NCBI RefSeq assembly: GCF_003285545.1 | Contig: NZ_QLNV01000014.1 | Coordinates: 1-64,000 of the forward strand | From: Sinomicrobium soli | GTDB taxonomy: Bacteria > Bacteroidota > Bacteroidia > Flavobacteriales > Flavobacteriaceae | Direction of reading: 5' to 3' | DNA: 64,000 nucleotides | Shown here: positions 53,377 to 61,997 of the stretch, piece after piece | Position numbering within the stretch: the first letter of the stretch is position 1 | Layout: every line of letters begins with the position of its first letter | Made by a program: the position numbers and the translations under genes | The notes under the pieces: generated by a model | The model's database searches: none | What the model was told of the DNA's origin: nothing | What the model saw: only the letters and a program-made list of their open reading frames with translations

Positions 53377-53537
53377 TAATCCATAAAAAAACCGGAAAAA
53401 AAGACAGAGAGAAAACACGGGAATTAAAAGATGGCGAAAAACCCCTGAAAACAACGACTTCTATTCCATATACGAAATTTACCTTTGTAGAAAGGTATAA
53501 GAGCTTGTTTACACAAGTACTAAGCTGACACTTATCA

Positions 53538-53963
53538 ATGAACAAGAGGCTGAGAAGTATATTACCTGTATCCGCGCTGCTGAAAACGGTAGTCCGGGCC
53601 GGCCTGTGGTCGCTGTTACCCGCATTGTGCTCAGGCTTAATTTGCTGCGATAGCATGCAAAGCCTGCAGGGCCATGTGATCGATGCCGAAACAGGGCAGG
53701 CCGTCCCCGGGGCGGCGTACAGGCGGTATGACAGGAAAAAGGAATTGTGCGATACCATAGGCCCCTACGGGGTGATCCGGCCGCCGAAAACAGATGGCCG
53801 GGGGTGGTTTTCGGACTATAAGATCGACAACCCCCTCGGGCCGCGAATGAAATTGCGTTTTGAAAAGGACGGTTACAAACCGGTAGATATAAAGTGGAAA
53901 CCGGGAATGGGTCGCGATACTTTAAAGGTCCTGTTAAGAAAATACAGTAAGGCAGATGAATGA
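53538..53963 (+). CDS. Carboxypeptidase-regulatory-like lipoprotein
   Basis: 141 residues. N-terminal signal with a possible lipobox (LCSGLICC), then QGHVIDAETGQAVPGAAYRRY, a carboxypeptidase-regulatory-like beta-sandwich start, and LRFEKDGYKPVDIKWKPGMGRDTLKVLL as the final strands. Such small domains occur on surface lipoproteins of Bacteroidota. It is followed 6 bp later by a membrane-protein gene, likely co-transcribed. Function unknown. Confidence 0.65.
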   Translation: MNKRLRSILPVSALLKTVVRAGLWSLLPALCSGLICCDSMQSLQGHVIDAETGQAVPGAAYRRYDRKKELCDTIGPYGVIRPPKTDGRGWFSDYKIDNPLGPRMKLRFEKDGYKPVDIKWKPGMGRDTLKVLLRKYSKADE

Positions 53964-53969
53964 CACCGA

Positions 53970-54401
53970 ATGGAAAACCAGCACACACTACACCCGTATT
54001 TCTATACCCTAATAGCCGTTTCGGCACTCACTGTCATCCTTCTGACCGCTACCAGCGCTGATATGGACTGGGACTTTGCCTGGCTGTTTTGCGGCTTCCT
54101 GCTTTATATCCCTTTACTTTTTGTTAAAAACCGGGTGTTGACAGGTGTCGTGATCGCCGCGGAATACCTTTTCCTGTTGTTCGTTTTCTGGATTATCATG
54201 ATGTTGCTCAGATACGAACCGGGGGAAGAGTTGGCTTCATTGGGCCTGTTTATCTTTCATTCGGTTTTGCGGTTATATCTTTTTCTGAAAGTAGCGGGAG
54301 CGGACAACCGTTATGCCCTGCCCCTGGCCATAGCCTTTGCCCTTCTGGTAAGCACCGCGGTATACTGGCACGGATCTACGGATTATCTTAAACTGATGTG
54401 A
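53970..54401 (+). CDS. Hypothetical four-helix membrane protein
   Basis: 143 residues with four hydrophobic stretches: LIAVSALTVILLTAT, FAWLFCGFLLYIPLLF, GVVIAAEYLFLLFVFWIIMMLL and YALPLAIAFALLVSTAVYW. Between the third and fourth is a variable loop. No family recognised. Start is 6 bp after the previous gene, suggesting a two-gene operon. Confidence 0.6.
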   Translation: MENQHTLHPYFYTLIAVSALTVILLTATSADMDWDFAWLFCGFLLYIPLLFVKNRVLTGVVIAAEYLFLLFVFWIIMMLLRYEPGEELASLGLFIFHSVLRLYLFLKVAGADNRYALPLAIAFALLVSTAVYWHGSTDYLKLM

Positions 54402-54603
54402 GGCTTACCGGTCATCTCCCGTCCAATAGTGTACCAGAAACCCGGAGCGCCCCCTCGGCTGCTTCATTACGGTGCCATTTCCGGAGTGGTCATAAAGAGG
54501 TAATCTGAGCACTTTGGCCAGAGGAGCGATGCAGATTTAACACCTCCGGTTTCCGCTGCAAATTATTTTGCAGTATCTTTAGAAGTATTAAAAACTGCTT
54601 CCC

Positions 54604-55350
54604 ATGAAAAATATACTGTTAATCCTGTTTTCTGTAATGATGTTCACAAACCTCAGCCATTCCCAGAACCTCGATCCTGTAACCTATAAAGACGGCGACC
54701 AGCAGCTGGACGGACTGGTCACTGCCAATGCGGGTAAAACCCTGCCCGGGGTACTGATCCTTCCGGCCTGGAAAGGGATCGACGACGAAGCCCGGACCGC
54801 GGCGCTGGAACTGGAAAAAGAAGGATATATCGCCTTTATAGCCGATATTTACGGTAAAGGGAACATCCCCGGAGACAATGCTTCGGCTGCTGAAACCTCG
54901 GGGTACTACAAGACCAATTACGACGCCTACCAGCACCGGATATCGCTGGCCCTGGACGAGCTGAAAAAAGCAGGGGCCGATACGGATAAGATCGCGGTGA
55001 TCGGCTATTGTTTCGGCGGTACCGGGGCCCTGGAAGTGATGAGGGCGGGGTTTCCCGTACAGGGCGTGGTAAGCATTCACGGCGGGCTGGGCAAGGACGA
55101 AAGCCGGCCTAACGGGGCGATCAGTACCAAAGTGCTTGTCGAAAACCCGGCTGAAGACAGGAGTGTAACTCCCGCGATCTACGACGCCCTGGTAAAGGAA
55201 CTAAAAGACGGCAAGGCCGACTGGCAGATCATTACTTATGCCGACAGCGGCCATACGTTTACCGACCCGGCATCTCCGGAATACAATGAAACCATGGCCA
55301 AAAGGGCCTGGCAGCATACCCTGATGTTCCTGGAAGAGGTGCTGGAATAA
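54604..55350 (+). CDS. Dienelactone-hydrolase-family protein (secreted)
   Basis: 248 residues. Signal peptide LLILFSVMMFTNLSHSQ, then an alpha/beta hydrolase with nucleophile Cys136 (IGYCFGG), His217 (DSGHTFTD) and a candidate Asp in NPAEDR. The Cys nucleophile and GYCFGG mark the DLH branch. It would hydrolyse lactones or esters in the periplasm; substrate unknown. It is upstream of a convergent universal-stress gene (16-bp gap). The start follows a short GC-rich hairpin-like area. Confidence 0.85.
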   Translation: MKNILLILFSVMMFTNLSHSQNLDPVTYKDGDQQLDGLVTANAGKTLPGVLILPAWKGIDDEARTAALELEKEGYIAFIADIYGKGNIPGDNASAAETSGYYKTNYDAYQHRISLALDELKKAGADTDKIAVIGYCFGGTGALEVMRAGFPVQGVVSIHGGLGKDESRPNGAISTKVLVENPAEDRSVTPAIYDALVKELKDGKADWQIITYADSGHTFTDPASPEYNETMAKRAWQHTLMFLEEVLE

Positions 55351-55365
55351 ACAGCCGGGCTTTCC

Positions 55366-56226
55366 CTACTTGCAGACCCATAGCGGAAAGTGCATGTCTT
55401 CATTAAACAGTTCTTCGGTAACACTCCCCACGAGAAGGGAAGAAAAGGTATTGCCTCCTTTGTCAGACACAAAAAACAGGTCTGTTTGCTTCTTTTTTCC
55501 GTATTCGGTGAGGGTTTCGGGAATGCTGGAACTTCTTCCCGGGACGATCTCCAGCGGAATATTTTCGGAGCCGGGGACTTTTTTCATAAATTTCTTCCCC
55601 TTCTCCGCGGTGTGCTTTTCCACCACGGGAACAAGGGTTTCCTTGGGCAGGTAGGGAGCGAACTGTAGCGGAACGTTATAAACATGCACGGCACTTACCG
55701 GGGCCGATGCGGCTTTCCCCACCACCTGTGCCATCGAAAAACTGCGCCTCGATGCACTGGAAAAATCGGTTCCCACCCGGATGTGCTCTATTTTCGGTAC
55801 GGTTTCCCTGGGAATGGAAAGAATATGGCAGCGGAGCATTCTAAGGAGTTTACCACTTACCACCCCGGTACCTTTTACCCTGTTCTTGCTCCCTACCAGG
55901 GTGAGGTGAATAGCGTATTTGTTCACGATATAGGCAATCAGCGACTCGGTATAGGAGTCGTTGGAGATAAGCACTTCCCATTCCGCCTTCCCCTTGAAGT
56001 CCGAGGCTACTTTTTCATTCAGTTCTTCTCCTATGCTTTCTTCTATATTGATATCGGCCAGTTCGTCTTCAAAGAGTTCGCCGATCTCGTATTTTTTGAT
56101 GTTGTGTACAAAATAAACCTTGTCGGCCTGCAGTACGTCAGACAGGAAAGCGGCATAAGAGATCAGTGTATCGTCTATTTCCGAAAGGTCGAGGGCTACC
56201 AGTATGTTTTTTATTTCGGTAATCAT
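55366..56226 (-). CDS. Two-domain universal stress protein
   Basis: 286 residues. Two UspA-like modules: first MITEIKNILVALDLSEIDDTLISYAAFLSDVL with AIHLTLVGSKNRVKGTGVVSGKLLRM (G-2x-G-9x-G[S/T] ATP-like loop partially kept), second IEHIRVGTDFSSASRRSFSMA and TDLFFVSDKGGNTFSSLLVGSVTEEL. Tandem Usp proteins are common in marine Bacteroidota. It sits 15 bp after the BCCT gene on the same strand and may be co-expressed, suggesting an osmotic-stress link. Confidence 0.85.
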   Translation of the reverse strand: MITEIKNILVALDLSEIDDTLISYAAFLSDVLQADKVYFVHNIKKYEIGELFEDELADINIEESIGEELNEKVASDFKGKAEWEVLISNDSYTESLIAYIVNKYAIHLTLVGSKNRVKGTGVVSGKLLRMLRCHILSIPRETVPKIEHIRVGTDFSSASRRSFSMAQVVGKAASAPVSAVHVYNVPLQFAPYLPKETLVPVVEKHTAEKGKKFMKKVPGSENIPLEIVPGRSSSIPETLTEYGKKKQTDLFFVSDKGGNTFSSLLVGSVTEELFNEDMHFPLWVCK

Positions 56227-56241
56227 GATTTCGAGGGATTT

Positions 56242-57861
56242 TTATGATTTGTTTTCTTTGTGTTGTCTACGTTTCATGATATCGGAAACGATATCCTTAT
56301 AATTGTCCAGTTCTTTCTGTTCCAGGCGTCGCTGCAGTTTGCGGTGGTCTTCACGGAGTCCCTTGTAAAGCGAATAGCACATGACGAGCAGGATAATGGC
56401 AAACGGCAGCCCGGAAACAATGACAGCGGTCTGCAGGGCCTTGAGCCCCCCGCCGACGAGCAGTACGGCGGCAACGGCCCCTTCCATGACCGCCCAGAAT
56501 ATTCGCTGTCCCACCGGGGAATCTATTTTTCCGCCCGAAGTAATGCTGTCTACCACCAGCGACCCGGAATCGGAGGAGGTGATAAAAAACCCGGCGACCA
56601 GGATAATGGCTATGATATTCAATACCATGGGCAGGGGAAAATCTTCCAGGAAAACAAACATGGCAATGGCTTCGTCTACTTTTACCTCGTTCACCACGGC
56701 CATGTTCCCGGCAAGGGCATCCTGTATGGCCGTACTACCGAAAGCATTGATCCAGAAAAAGGTAACCAGCGCAGGAACGATCAACACCCCGAGAATAAAT
56801 TCGCGTACCGTACGCCCCTTGGATATACGGGCGATAAAAATACCGACAAACGGCGCCCAGGCAATCCACCACCCCCAGTAGAAAATAGTCCAGTCATTTT
56901 GCCAGTGGGTACCGGTATAGGCCTCCGTCCAGGTAGCAATATCCAGGAAATTATAAAAATAGCTCCCGGTATTTTGTACGAAAGACTGGAAGATATACAG
57001 GGTAGGCCCCAATACCACTACTAGCAGCAGCAGCAATACCGCAATGCGCATATTCCATTCGCTGAGAAACTTTACGCCCTTATCTACCCCGAGAACGACC
57101 GAAATGGTGGCGATAAGCGTAACCCCGGCGATGAGTATCATCTGTGTGGGGATTCCCGCAGCGACATCAAAAACATGGTTGAGCCCCCCGGCGATCTGCC
57201 GTACTCCCAACCCGAGGGAAGTAGCCAGCCCGAATACTGTGGCGAGCACCGCAATAATATCGATAATATCTCCTATGATCCCGTAGACCTTGTCTCCCAG
57301 GAAAGGATAAAAAACCGAACGGATGGTAAGCGGGAGCCCCCTGGAGTAGGTAAAATAAGCCAGTGCCAGCCCTACCAGGGCATAGACCCCCCAGGCGTGC
57401 AACCCCCAGTGCAGAAAGGTGAAGTTCATGGCCTCCTGCGCCGCCCCGACGCTGCTTCCTGTACCCTTCGGAGGTGAAACAAAATGAGAAATGGGCTCCG
57501 AAACACTCCAGAAGAGCAGTCCTATTCCCATTCCCGCACTGAACAGCATGGCAAACCACGACATGGTCTTAAACTCGGGTTTTGCGCTTTGCCCCCCGAT
57601 GCGGAGTTTCCCGAAATCACTGAAGGCGAGGTAAAGCATAAAAAAGAGAAAAATATTGATGGCAAGAACAAAAAACCATCCGCCGCTTTCCGCTACAAAA
57701 TGCTGTATCTGTGTAAAATATTCCCCGGCCCTGTCTTTATACACCAGGGTGAGTGTAATGCTGATAATCATGATGATCGCCGACGAAAAGAATACCGGGC
57801 CGTTGATCTCCAGCCCTAAAATGGATTTTTTTTCGTCGCTTCGAATCACTTTCTTCGCCAT
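56242..57861 (-). CDS. BCCT-family osmolyte transporter
   Basis: 539 residues, twelve predicted membrane segments. Diagnostic BCCT sequence in TM8: WTIFYWGWWIAWAPFVGIFIARISKGRTVREF (quoted in parts), with the aromatic box and the GMGIGLLFWSVSEP motif earlier. These Na+ or H+ coupled carriers take up betaine, choline or carnitine. The short basic N-terminus and the C-terminal helix (EDHRKLQRRLEQKELDNYKDI) could sense osmotic state. It is followed by the Usp gene; the upstream gene is a truncated outer-membrane protein. Confidence 0.9.
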   Translation of the reverse strand: MAKKVIRSDEKKSILGLEINGPVFFSSAIIMIISITLTLVYKDRAGEYFTQIQHFVAESGGWFFVLAINIFLFFMLYLAFSDFGKLRIGGQSAKPEFKTMSWFAMLFSAGMGIGLLFWSVSEPISHFVSPPKGTGSSVGAAQEAMNFTFLHWGLHAWGVYALVGLALAYFTYSRGLPLTIRSVFYPFLGDKVYGIIGDIIDIIAVLATVFGLATSLGLGVRQIAGGLNHVFDVAAGIPTQMILIAGVTLIATISVVLGVDKGVKFLSEWNMRIAVLLLLLVVVLGPTLYIFQSFVQNTGSYFYNFLDIATWTEAYTGTHWQNDWTIFYWGWWIAWAPFVGIFIARISKGRTVREFILGVLIVPALVTFFWINAFGSTAIQDALAGNMAVVNEVKVDEAIAMFVFLEDFPLPMVLNIIAIILVAGFFITSSDSGSLVVDSITSGGKIDSPVGQRIFWAVMEGAVAAVLLVGGGLKALQTAVIVSGLPFAIILLVMCYSLYKGLREDHRKLQRRLEQKELDNYKDIVSDIMKRRQHKENKS

Positions 57862-57885
57862 AATTCCTGTTTTTCTGGTTTTGTG

Positions 57886-58341
57886 TTAGAAATAATATCC
57901 TATGTTGATGTTAAATCGCGCTTCCCACCGGGCCTCCGGGTTTCCCCCGGCGAAATCGTCTGCAAAATTGCCCCCCAGCCAGGAGTGGTTCTTTCCGGCT
58001 GCAAAATCGATATAGGTATACAGGTGCCCGGCAGCGACCCCTATCCCCGTGACATTCATATAACTGTCGGCAAAATCTTTAGCGGGCTTGCGGACATAGC
58101 CGAAATCGTTGTAAAACTGCAGCGATTCCACAGGCCCCCAGGACACGGGAACCGTATAGGCCGCCGCCAGCGAAACGAGGTCACCCCTCGCTGCCACGAG
58201 GTAGGGAGAACCGTAAGCCGCCATGGCAAAAATGTCCGCCCGCTCCGTCCACATCCATAGATGCCACGTCATAGGAATACCGGCTATGGGAAACATCCGT
58301 AGCTGCCCCGGGCAATCTTTATTTCGTGTGAAAAAACCCAC
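57886..58341 (-). pseudogene. Outer-membrane beta-barrel protein, probable N-terminal truncation
   Basis: 151 residues, no signal peptide. The C-terminal part (YTYIDFAAGKNHSWLGG, EARWEARFNINIGYYF with terminal aromatic) fits the last beta-strands of a Bacteroidota outer-membrane porin. The first ~35 residues look unlike a mature barrel start. It probably lost its N-terminal half. Located 25 bp before the BCCT gene. The original start could also be hidden by a frameshift. Confidence 0.5.
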
Positions 58342-58564
58342 AAAACATAGTTTCTAATATACGATTTTTTTCGAGCCTGTAAGAAACAATCGTTTTAAAT
58401 AAATATAAAGCGTCTTTTTCTGACAGATATATCGATAAACAACATACCTTCGTTGCGGCATTCCGGCAGGTAATGTATCTTTGATACAGGAGATACGGGT
58501 TTCTGTATGCCTGCCGGAAATACCGGTTTCAAAAAAAGATCGTAAAACAACAGTTAAAATTCAC

Positions 58565-60448
58565 ATGTCCATGTTCCGTAACATCATGCTTGGCAGCCTT
58601 GCAGTACTGTATGCCATAACACTGCACGCACAGGAGCTTTACATTCCCCGCGATGTAAAAAAAGCCTACGAAAACAACACCCGCAGCAAAGACGGGAATC
58701 CCGGTGCCAATTACTGGCAGAACAAGGGGGTATACACCATAGACCTCACCGTGAGCCCGCCCGACCGGAACGTAACAGGTAAGGAGACCATCGTATATAC
58801 CAACCACAGCCCGGACACACTGAAAGCACTGAATTTCAAACTGTTCCTGAACCAGCACAAACCCGAAGCGCCACGGTCGGGGCAAACCTCGCCCGATTAC
58901 CTGACTTCCGGCATGCATATCGACACCTATAGCGAAAATGGCGTTGCCCGCGAATGGACCGACAAAAACGACGGCACCAATAAAATGGTTACACTGGCCG
59001 ATCCGCTCGCCCCGGGAGCAAGCGTAACCCTGGATATCGGATGGCATTTCGACCTTTCGGTACAGAGCGGAAGGGAAGGGGCCATAGACGAAACCACCTT
59101 CTTCCTGGCCTACTTTTTTCCCCGGGTAGCCGTATATGACGATTCCCGCGGATGGGACACCATGAGCTTCCGGGGATCGCAGGAATTCTACAACGACTTT
59201 AACGACTACACCTTTTCGGTTACCGTTCCTGCGAACTATATCGTATGGGCCACGGGCGACCTTCAGAACCCTGACGAAGTGCTACAACCCCGCTATGCAC
59301 AGCTGCTGGAAGAATCGATGACCTCGGATGAGGTGATACACATTGCCACCAAGGAGGACCTTGAAGGACAAAAGGTTACCCGGCAGAACCCGGAAAATAC
59401 CTGGAAATGGAAGGCCGATAATATCACAGACATCGCCATTGCCCTGAGCGACCATTACCTGTGGGATGCCGGCAGTGTGGTGGCAGACCCGGAAACCGGC
59501 CGACGGGCCAGTGTACAGGCGGCCTACGATGAGCCCTCGGAAGATTTCAGGGAAATGGTCGGCTACGGGAAGCACGCCATCGACTGGTTTTCCAATAACT
59601 ATCCCGGCGTGCCGTACCCGTTCTCCAAGTCTACGATAGTACGCGGTTTTGCTGATATGGAATACCCCATGATGGTCAATGACAGCTCATTTCCCGAAGC
59701 GGAATTTGCGCGTTTTGTGGTAGAGCACGAAATAGCCCATACCTATTTCCCGTTTTATATGGGGATCAACGAAACCCGTTTCGGCTTTATGGATGAAGGC
59801 TGGGCCACTACCCTGGAATATTTGATAGGGATTCACGATCTGGGCAAAGAAAAGGCTACGGAAAACTTTAAGAAGTTCCGGGTGGCAAGCTGGGCAAACA
59901 ACGCCGATATGGAGTACGACCTGCCCGTCATTACCCCGCTCAATGTGCTCAACGGACCTCCCATAAGGGCCAATGCCTACGGAAAAGCCGCCATCGGTTA
60001 TCTCGCTGTAAAGGAATACCTGGGCGATGCCTTGTTCGGCAAGGCCCTGAAAGGGTATATGGACCGGTGGAACGGCAAACACCCCATGCCCTGGGATTTT
60101 TTCTATTCGTTCAACGACCTTACGGGAAAAGACCTCAACTGGTTCTGGGATCGCTGGTATTTTAGCAACAACTATATAGACATTGCTATAACGGATGCTT
60201 CCTACAAAAAGAATGCCCTCACCATATCCCTGGAAAACATTGGCGGAATGCCTGCCCCGGTAACGATAGTAGTCACCGGTAAGGACGGAAAAACACAGGA
60301 ATTTCACCAGACCCCCGCGATATGGGAGGCCGATCCGGAGCATGCCCAAATCACACTTAAAAACATCAGGGACGTCGCAAAAATAAGTCTCGACGGTGGT
60401 ATCTTTATGGATGCCGATACTTCTAATGACTCCTTTACCATCAGATAA
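58565..60448 (+). CDS. Secreted M1-family aminopeptidase
   Basis: 627 residues from the ATG at 58565; the ORF's earlier start at 58481 would put 28 polar residues before the signal peptide. Signal: MFRNIMLGSLAVLYAITLHAQ. Zinc motif HEIAH (His388-Glu389, His392) with the third ligand Glu411 in FMDEGWATT, exactly 18 residues after HEXXH, as in M1 peptidases. Substrate-binding exopeptidase GXMEN is replaced by ADMEYP. The enzyme cleaves N-terminal residues of peptides in the periplasm. The next gene starts 11 bp later. Confidence 0.9.
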   Translation: MSMFRNIMLGSLAVLYAITLHAQELYIPRDVKKAYENNTRSKDGNPGANYWQNKGVYTIDLTVSPPDRNVTGKETIVYTNHSPDTLKALNFKLFLNQHKPEAPRSGQTSPDYLTSGMHIDTYSENGVAREWTDKNDGTNKMVTLADPLAPGASVTLDIGWHFDLSVQSGREGAIDETTFFLAYFFPRVAVYDDSRGWDTMSFRGSQEFYNDFNDYTFSVTVPANYIVWATGDLQNPDEVLQPRYAQLLEESMTSDEVIHIATKEDLEGQKVTRQNPENTWKWKADNITDIAIALSDHYLWDAGSVVADPETGRRASVQAAYDEPSEDFREMVGYGKHAIDWFSNNYPGVPYPFSKSTIVRGFADMEYPMMVNDSSFPEAEFARFVVEHEIAHTYFPFYMGINETRFGFMDEGWATTLEYLIGIHDLGKEKATENFKKFRVASWANNADMEYDLPVITPLNVLNGPPIRANAYGKAAIGYLAVKEYLGDALFGKALKGYMDRWNGKHPMPWDFFYSFNDLTGKDLNWFWDRWYFSNNYIDIAITDASYKKNALTISLENIGGMPAPVTIVVTGKDGKTQEFHQTPAIWEADPEHAQITLKNIRDVAKISLDGGIFMDADTSNDSFTIR

Positions 60449-60459
60449 TCTGCGGGGTC

Positions 60460-61986
60460 ATGCATAGCGAAACCGATAAAATAGCGCTTGAATATCTCAG
60501 GATCAGGGATTACACGGAAATCCGTGAAGCGATGGTGGCAGCCTATCGCACCATGCCGGACGATTACTGGACCAAGCCCCAGATAAAGGCCCTGCTGGGC
60601 AAGTTTCCGGAAGGGCAGGTGGTCATTAAGGTGAATGGCAGCGTGGCCGGGTGTGCCCTGTCGATTATAGTGGATTACGACAATTTTGAAGGCAATCATA
60701 CCTTTGAAGAAGTTACGGGCAACAACACCTTCAGCACCCATACCCCCGAAGGGGATATGCTTTACGGTATCGAAGTATTTATCAAGCCGGAGTTCCGCGG
60801 GCTCCGCCTGGGGCGCCGGCTGTACGATTACCGCAAGGAACTGTGCGAAAAACTGAATCTCAAGGGTATTGCCTTCGGCGGGCGTATCCCCAACTACCAC
60901 AAATATGCCGATACCCTGACCCCGAAGCAGTATATCGAAAAAGTGCGGAGAAAGGAAATGGACGACCCGGTACTCAATTTCCAGATGTCCAACGACTTCC
61001 ATCCCACCCGCATTCTCAAGGGCTACCTGGACGGGGATAAGGCTTCCCAGGAATTTGCCGTACTGATGGAATGGGACAATATTTACTACGAAAAGCCCTC
61101 CAGGAAGGCCGTAAGCCAGAAAAGTGTGGTCAGGCTGGGGCTCATACAATGGCAGATGCGGCCCTATAACGAGCCGGAATCACTGTTGCAGCAGGCCGAA
61201 TACTTTGTCGATACCCTCGCGGGCTACCGGGCCGATTTTGCGCTTTTCCCAGAGTTTTTCAACGCACCGCTCATGGCGCGCTTCAACCACCTGGCAGAAG
61301 CGGAAGCCATCCGCCGCCTGGCGGGGTATACCGATGGCATTATACAGGAATTCTCCAAATTATCCATCTCGTACAACATTAACATCGTGGCGGGCAGCAT
61401 GCCCGAGATCAGGAAGGGCCGGCTGTACAACGTGGGGTATCTCTGCAAAAGGGACGGTACCGTAGAGCGCTATGAAAAAATACACGTTACCCCCGACGAA
61501 GCCAGGGTATGGGGCATGCAGGGTGGCAACAAGCTGCGCGTCTTTGATACCGATTGCGGCAAAATTGGCATTCTGATCTGTTACGACGCCGAATTTCCCG
61601 AGCTCAGCCGCCTGCTGGCCGACGAGGGAATGGACATTCTTTTCGTACCCTTTCTTACCGATACCCAGAACGGGTACTCCAGGGTACGGCACTGCGCCCA
61701 GGCCAGGGCCATAGAGAACGAGTGCTATGTGGCCATTGCCGGTAGCGTGGGCAACCTGCCCAACGTACATAATATGGATATACAGTTTGCCCAGTCCATG
61801 GTATTTACCCCCTGCGATTTTGCCTTTCCCACCAACGGTATCAAGGCAGAAGCCACCCCCAATACCGAAATGATACTGCTGGCCGATGTAGACCTCGGGC
61901 AACTGAGGGAACTGCACCGGTTCGGAAGCGTCAACAACCTGAAAGACCGCAGAAAGGATATCTTTGAACTGAGGAAGAAGAAATAA
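60460..61986 (+). CDS. GNAT-nitrilase fusion protein
   Basis: 508 residues. The N-terminal GNAT domain (about 1-210, VNGSVAGCALSI, FIKPEFRGLRLGRRLYDYRKEL) is followed by a C-N hydrolase domain with catalytic triad Glu265 (LFPEFF), Lys340 (YEKIH) and Cys374 (ILICYDAEFPE). These bifunctional proteins are described in many bacteria, but the substrate is not settled. The nitrilase part should hydrolyse an amide, the GNAT part acetylates an amine. It follows the M1 peptidase by 11 bp, so it is likely co-transcribed. Confidence 0.9.
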   Translation: MHSETDKIALEYLRIRDYTEIREAMVAAYRTMPDDYWTKPQIKALLGKFPEGQVVIKVNGSVAGCALSIIVDYDNFEGNHTFEEVTGNNTFSTHTPEGDMLYGIEVFIKPEFRGLRLGRRLYDYRKELCEKLNLKGIAFGGRIPNYHKYADTLTPKQYIEKVRRKEMDDPVLNFQMSNDFHPTRILKGYLDGDKASQEFAVLMEWDNIYYEKPSRKAVSQKSVVRLGLIQWQMRPYNEPESLLQQAEYFVDTLAGYRADFALFPEFFNAPLMARFNHLAEAEAIRRLAGYTDGIIQEFSKLSISYNINIVAGSMPEIRKGRLYNVGYLCKRDGTVERYEKIHVTPDEARVWGMQGGNKLRVFDTDCGKIGILICYDAEFPELSRLLADEGMDILFVPFLTDTQNGYSRVRHCAQARAIENECYVAIAGSVGNLPNVHNMDIQFAQSMVFTPCDFAFPTNGIKAEATPNTEMILLADVDLGQLRELHRFGSVNNLKDRRKDIFELRKKK

Positions 61987-61997
61987 TACGCTCGGCA

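Noticed and set aside
53354-54027. Minus-strand ORFs opposite the lipoprotein gene
   Set aside because: The plus-strand gene has a signal peptide and a known beta-sandwich motif, while the antisense frames are proline/serine-rich shadows.
56260-57024. 254-residue plus-strand ORF
   Set aside because: Shadow of the BCCT transporter in the opposite frame; low-complexity composition without a domain.
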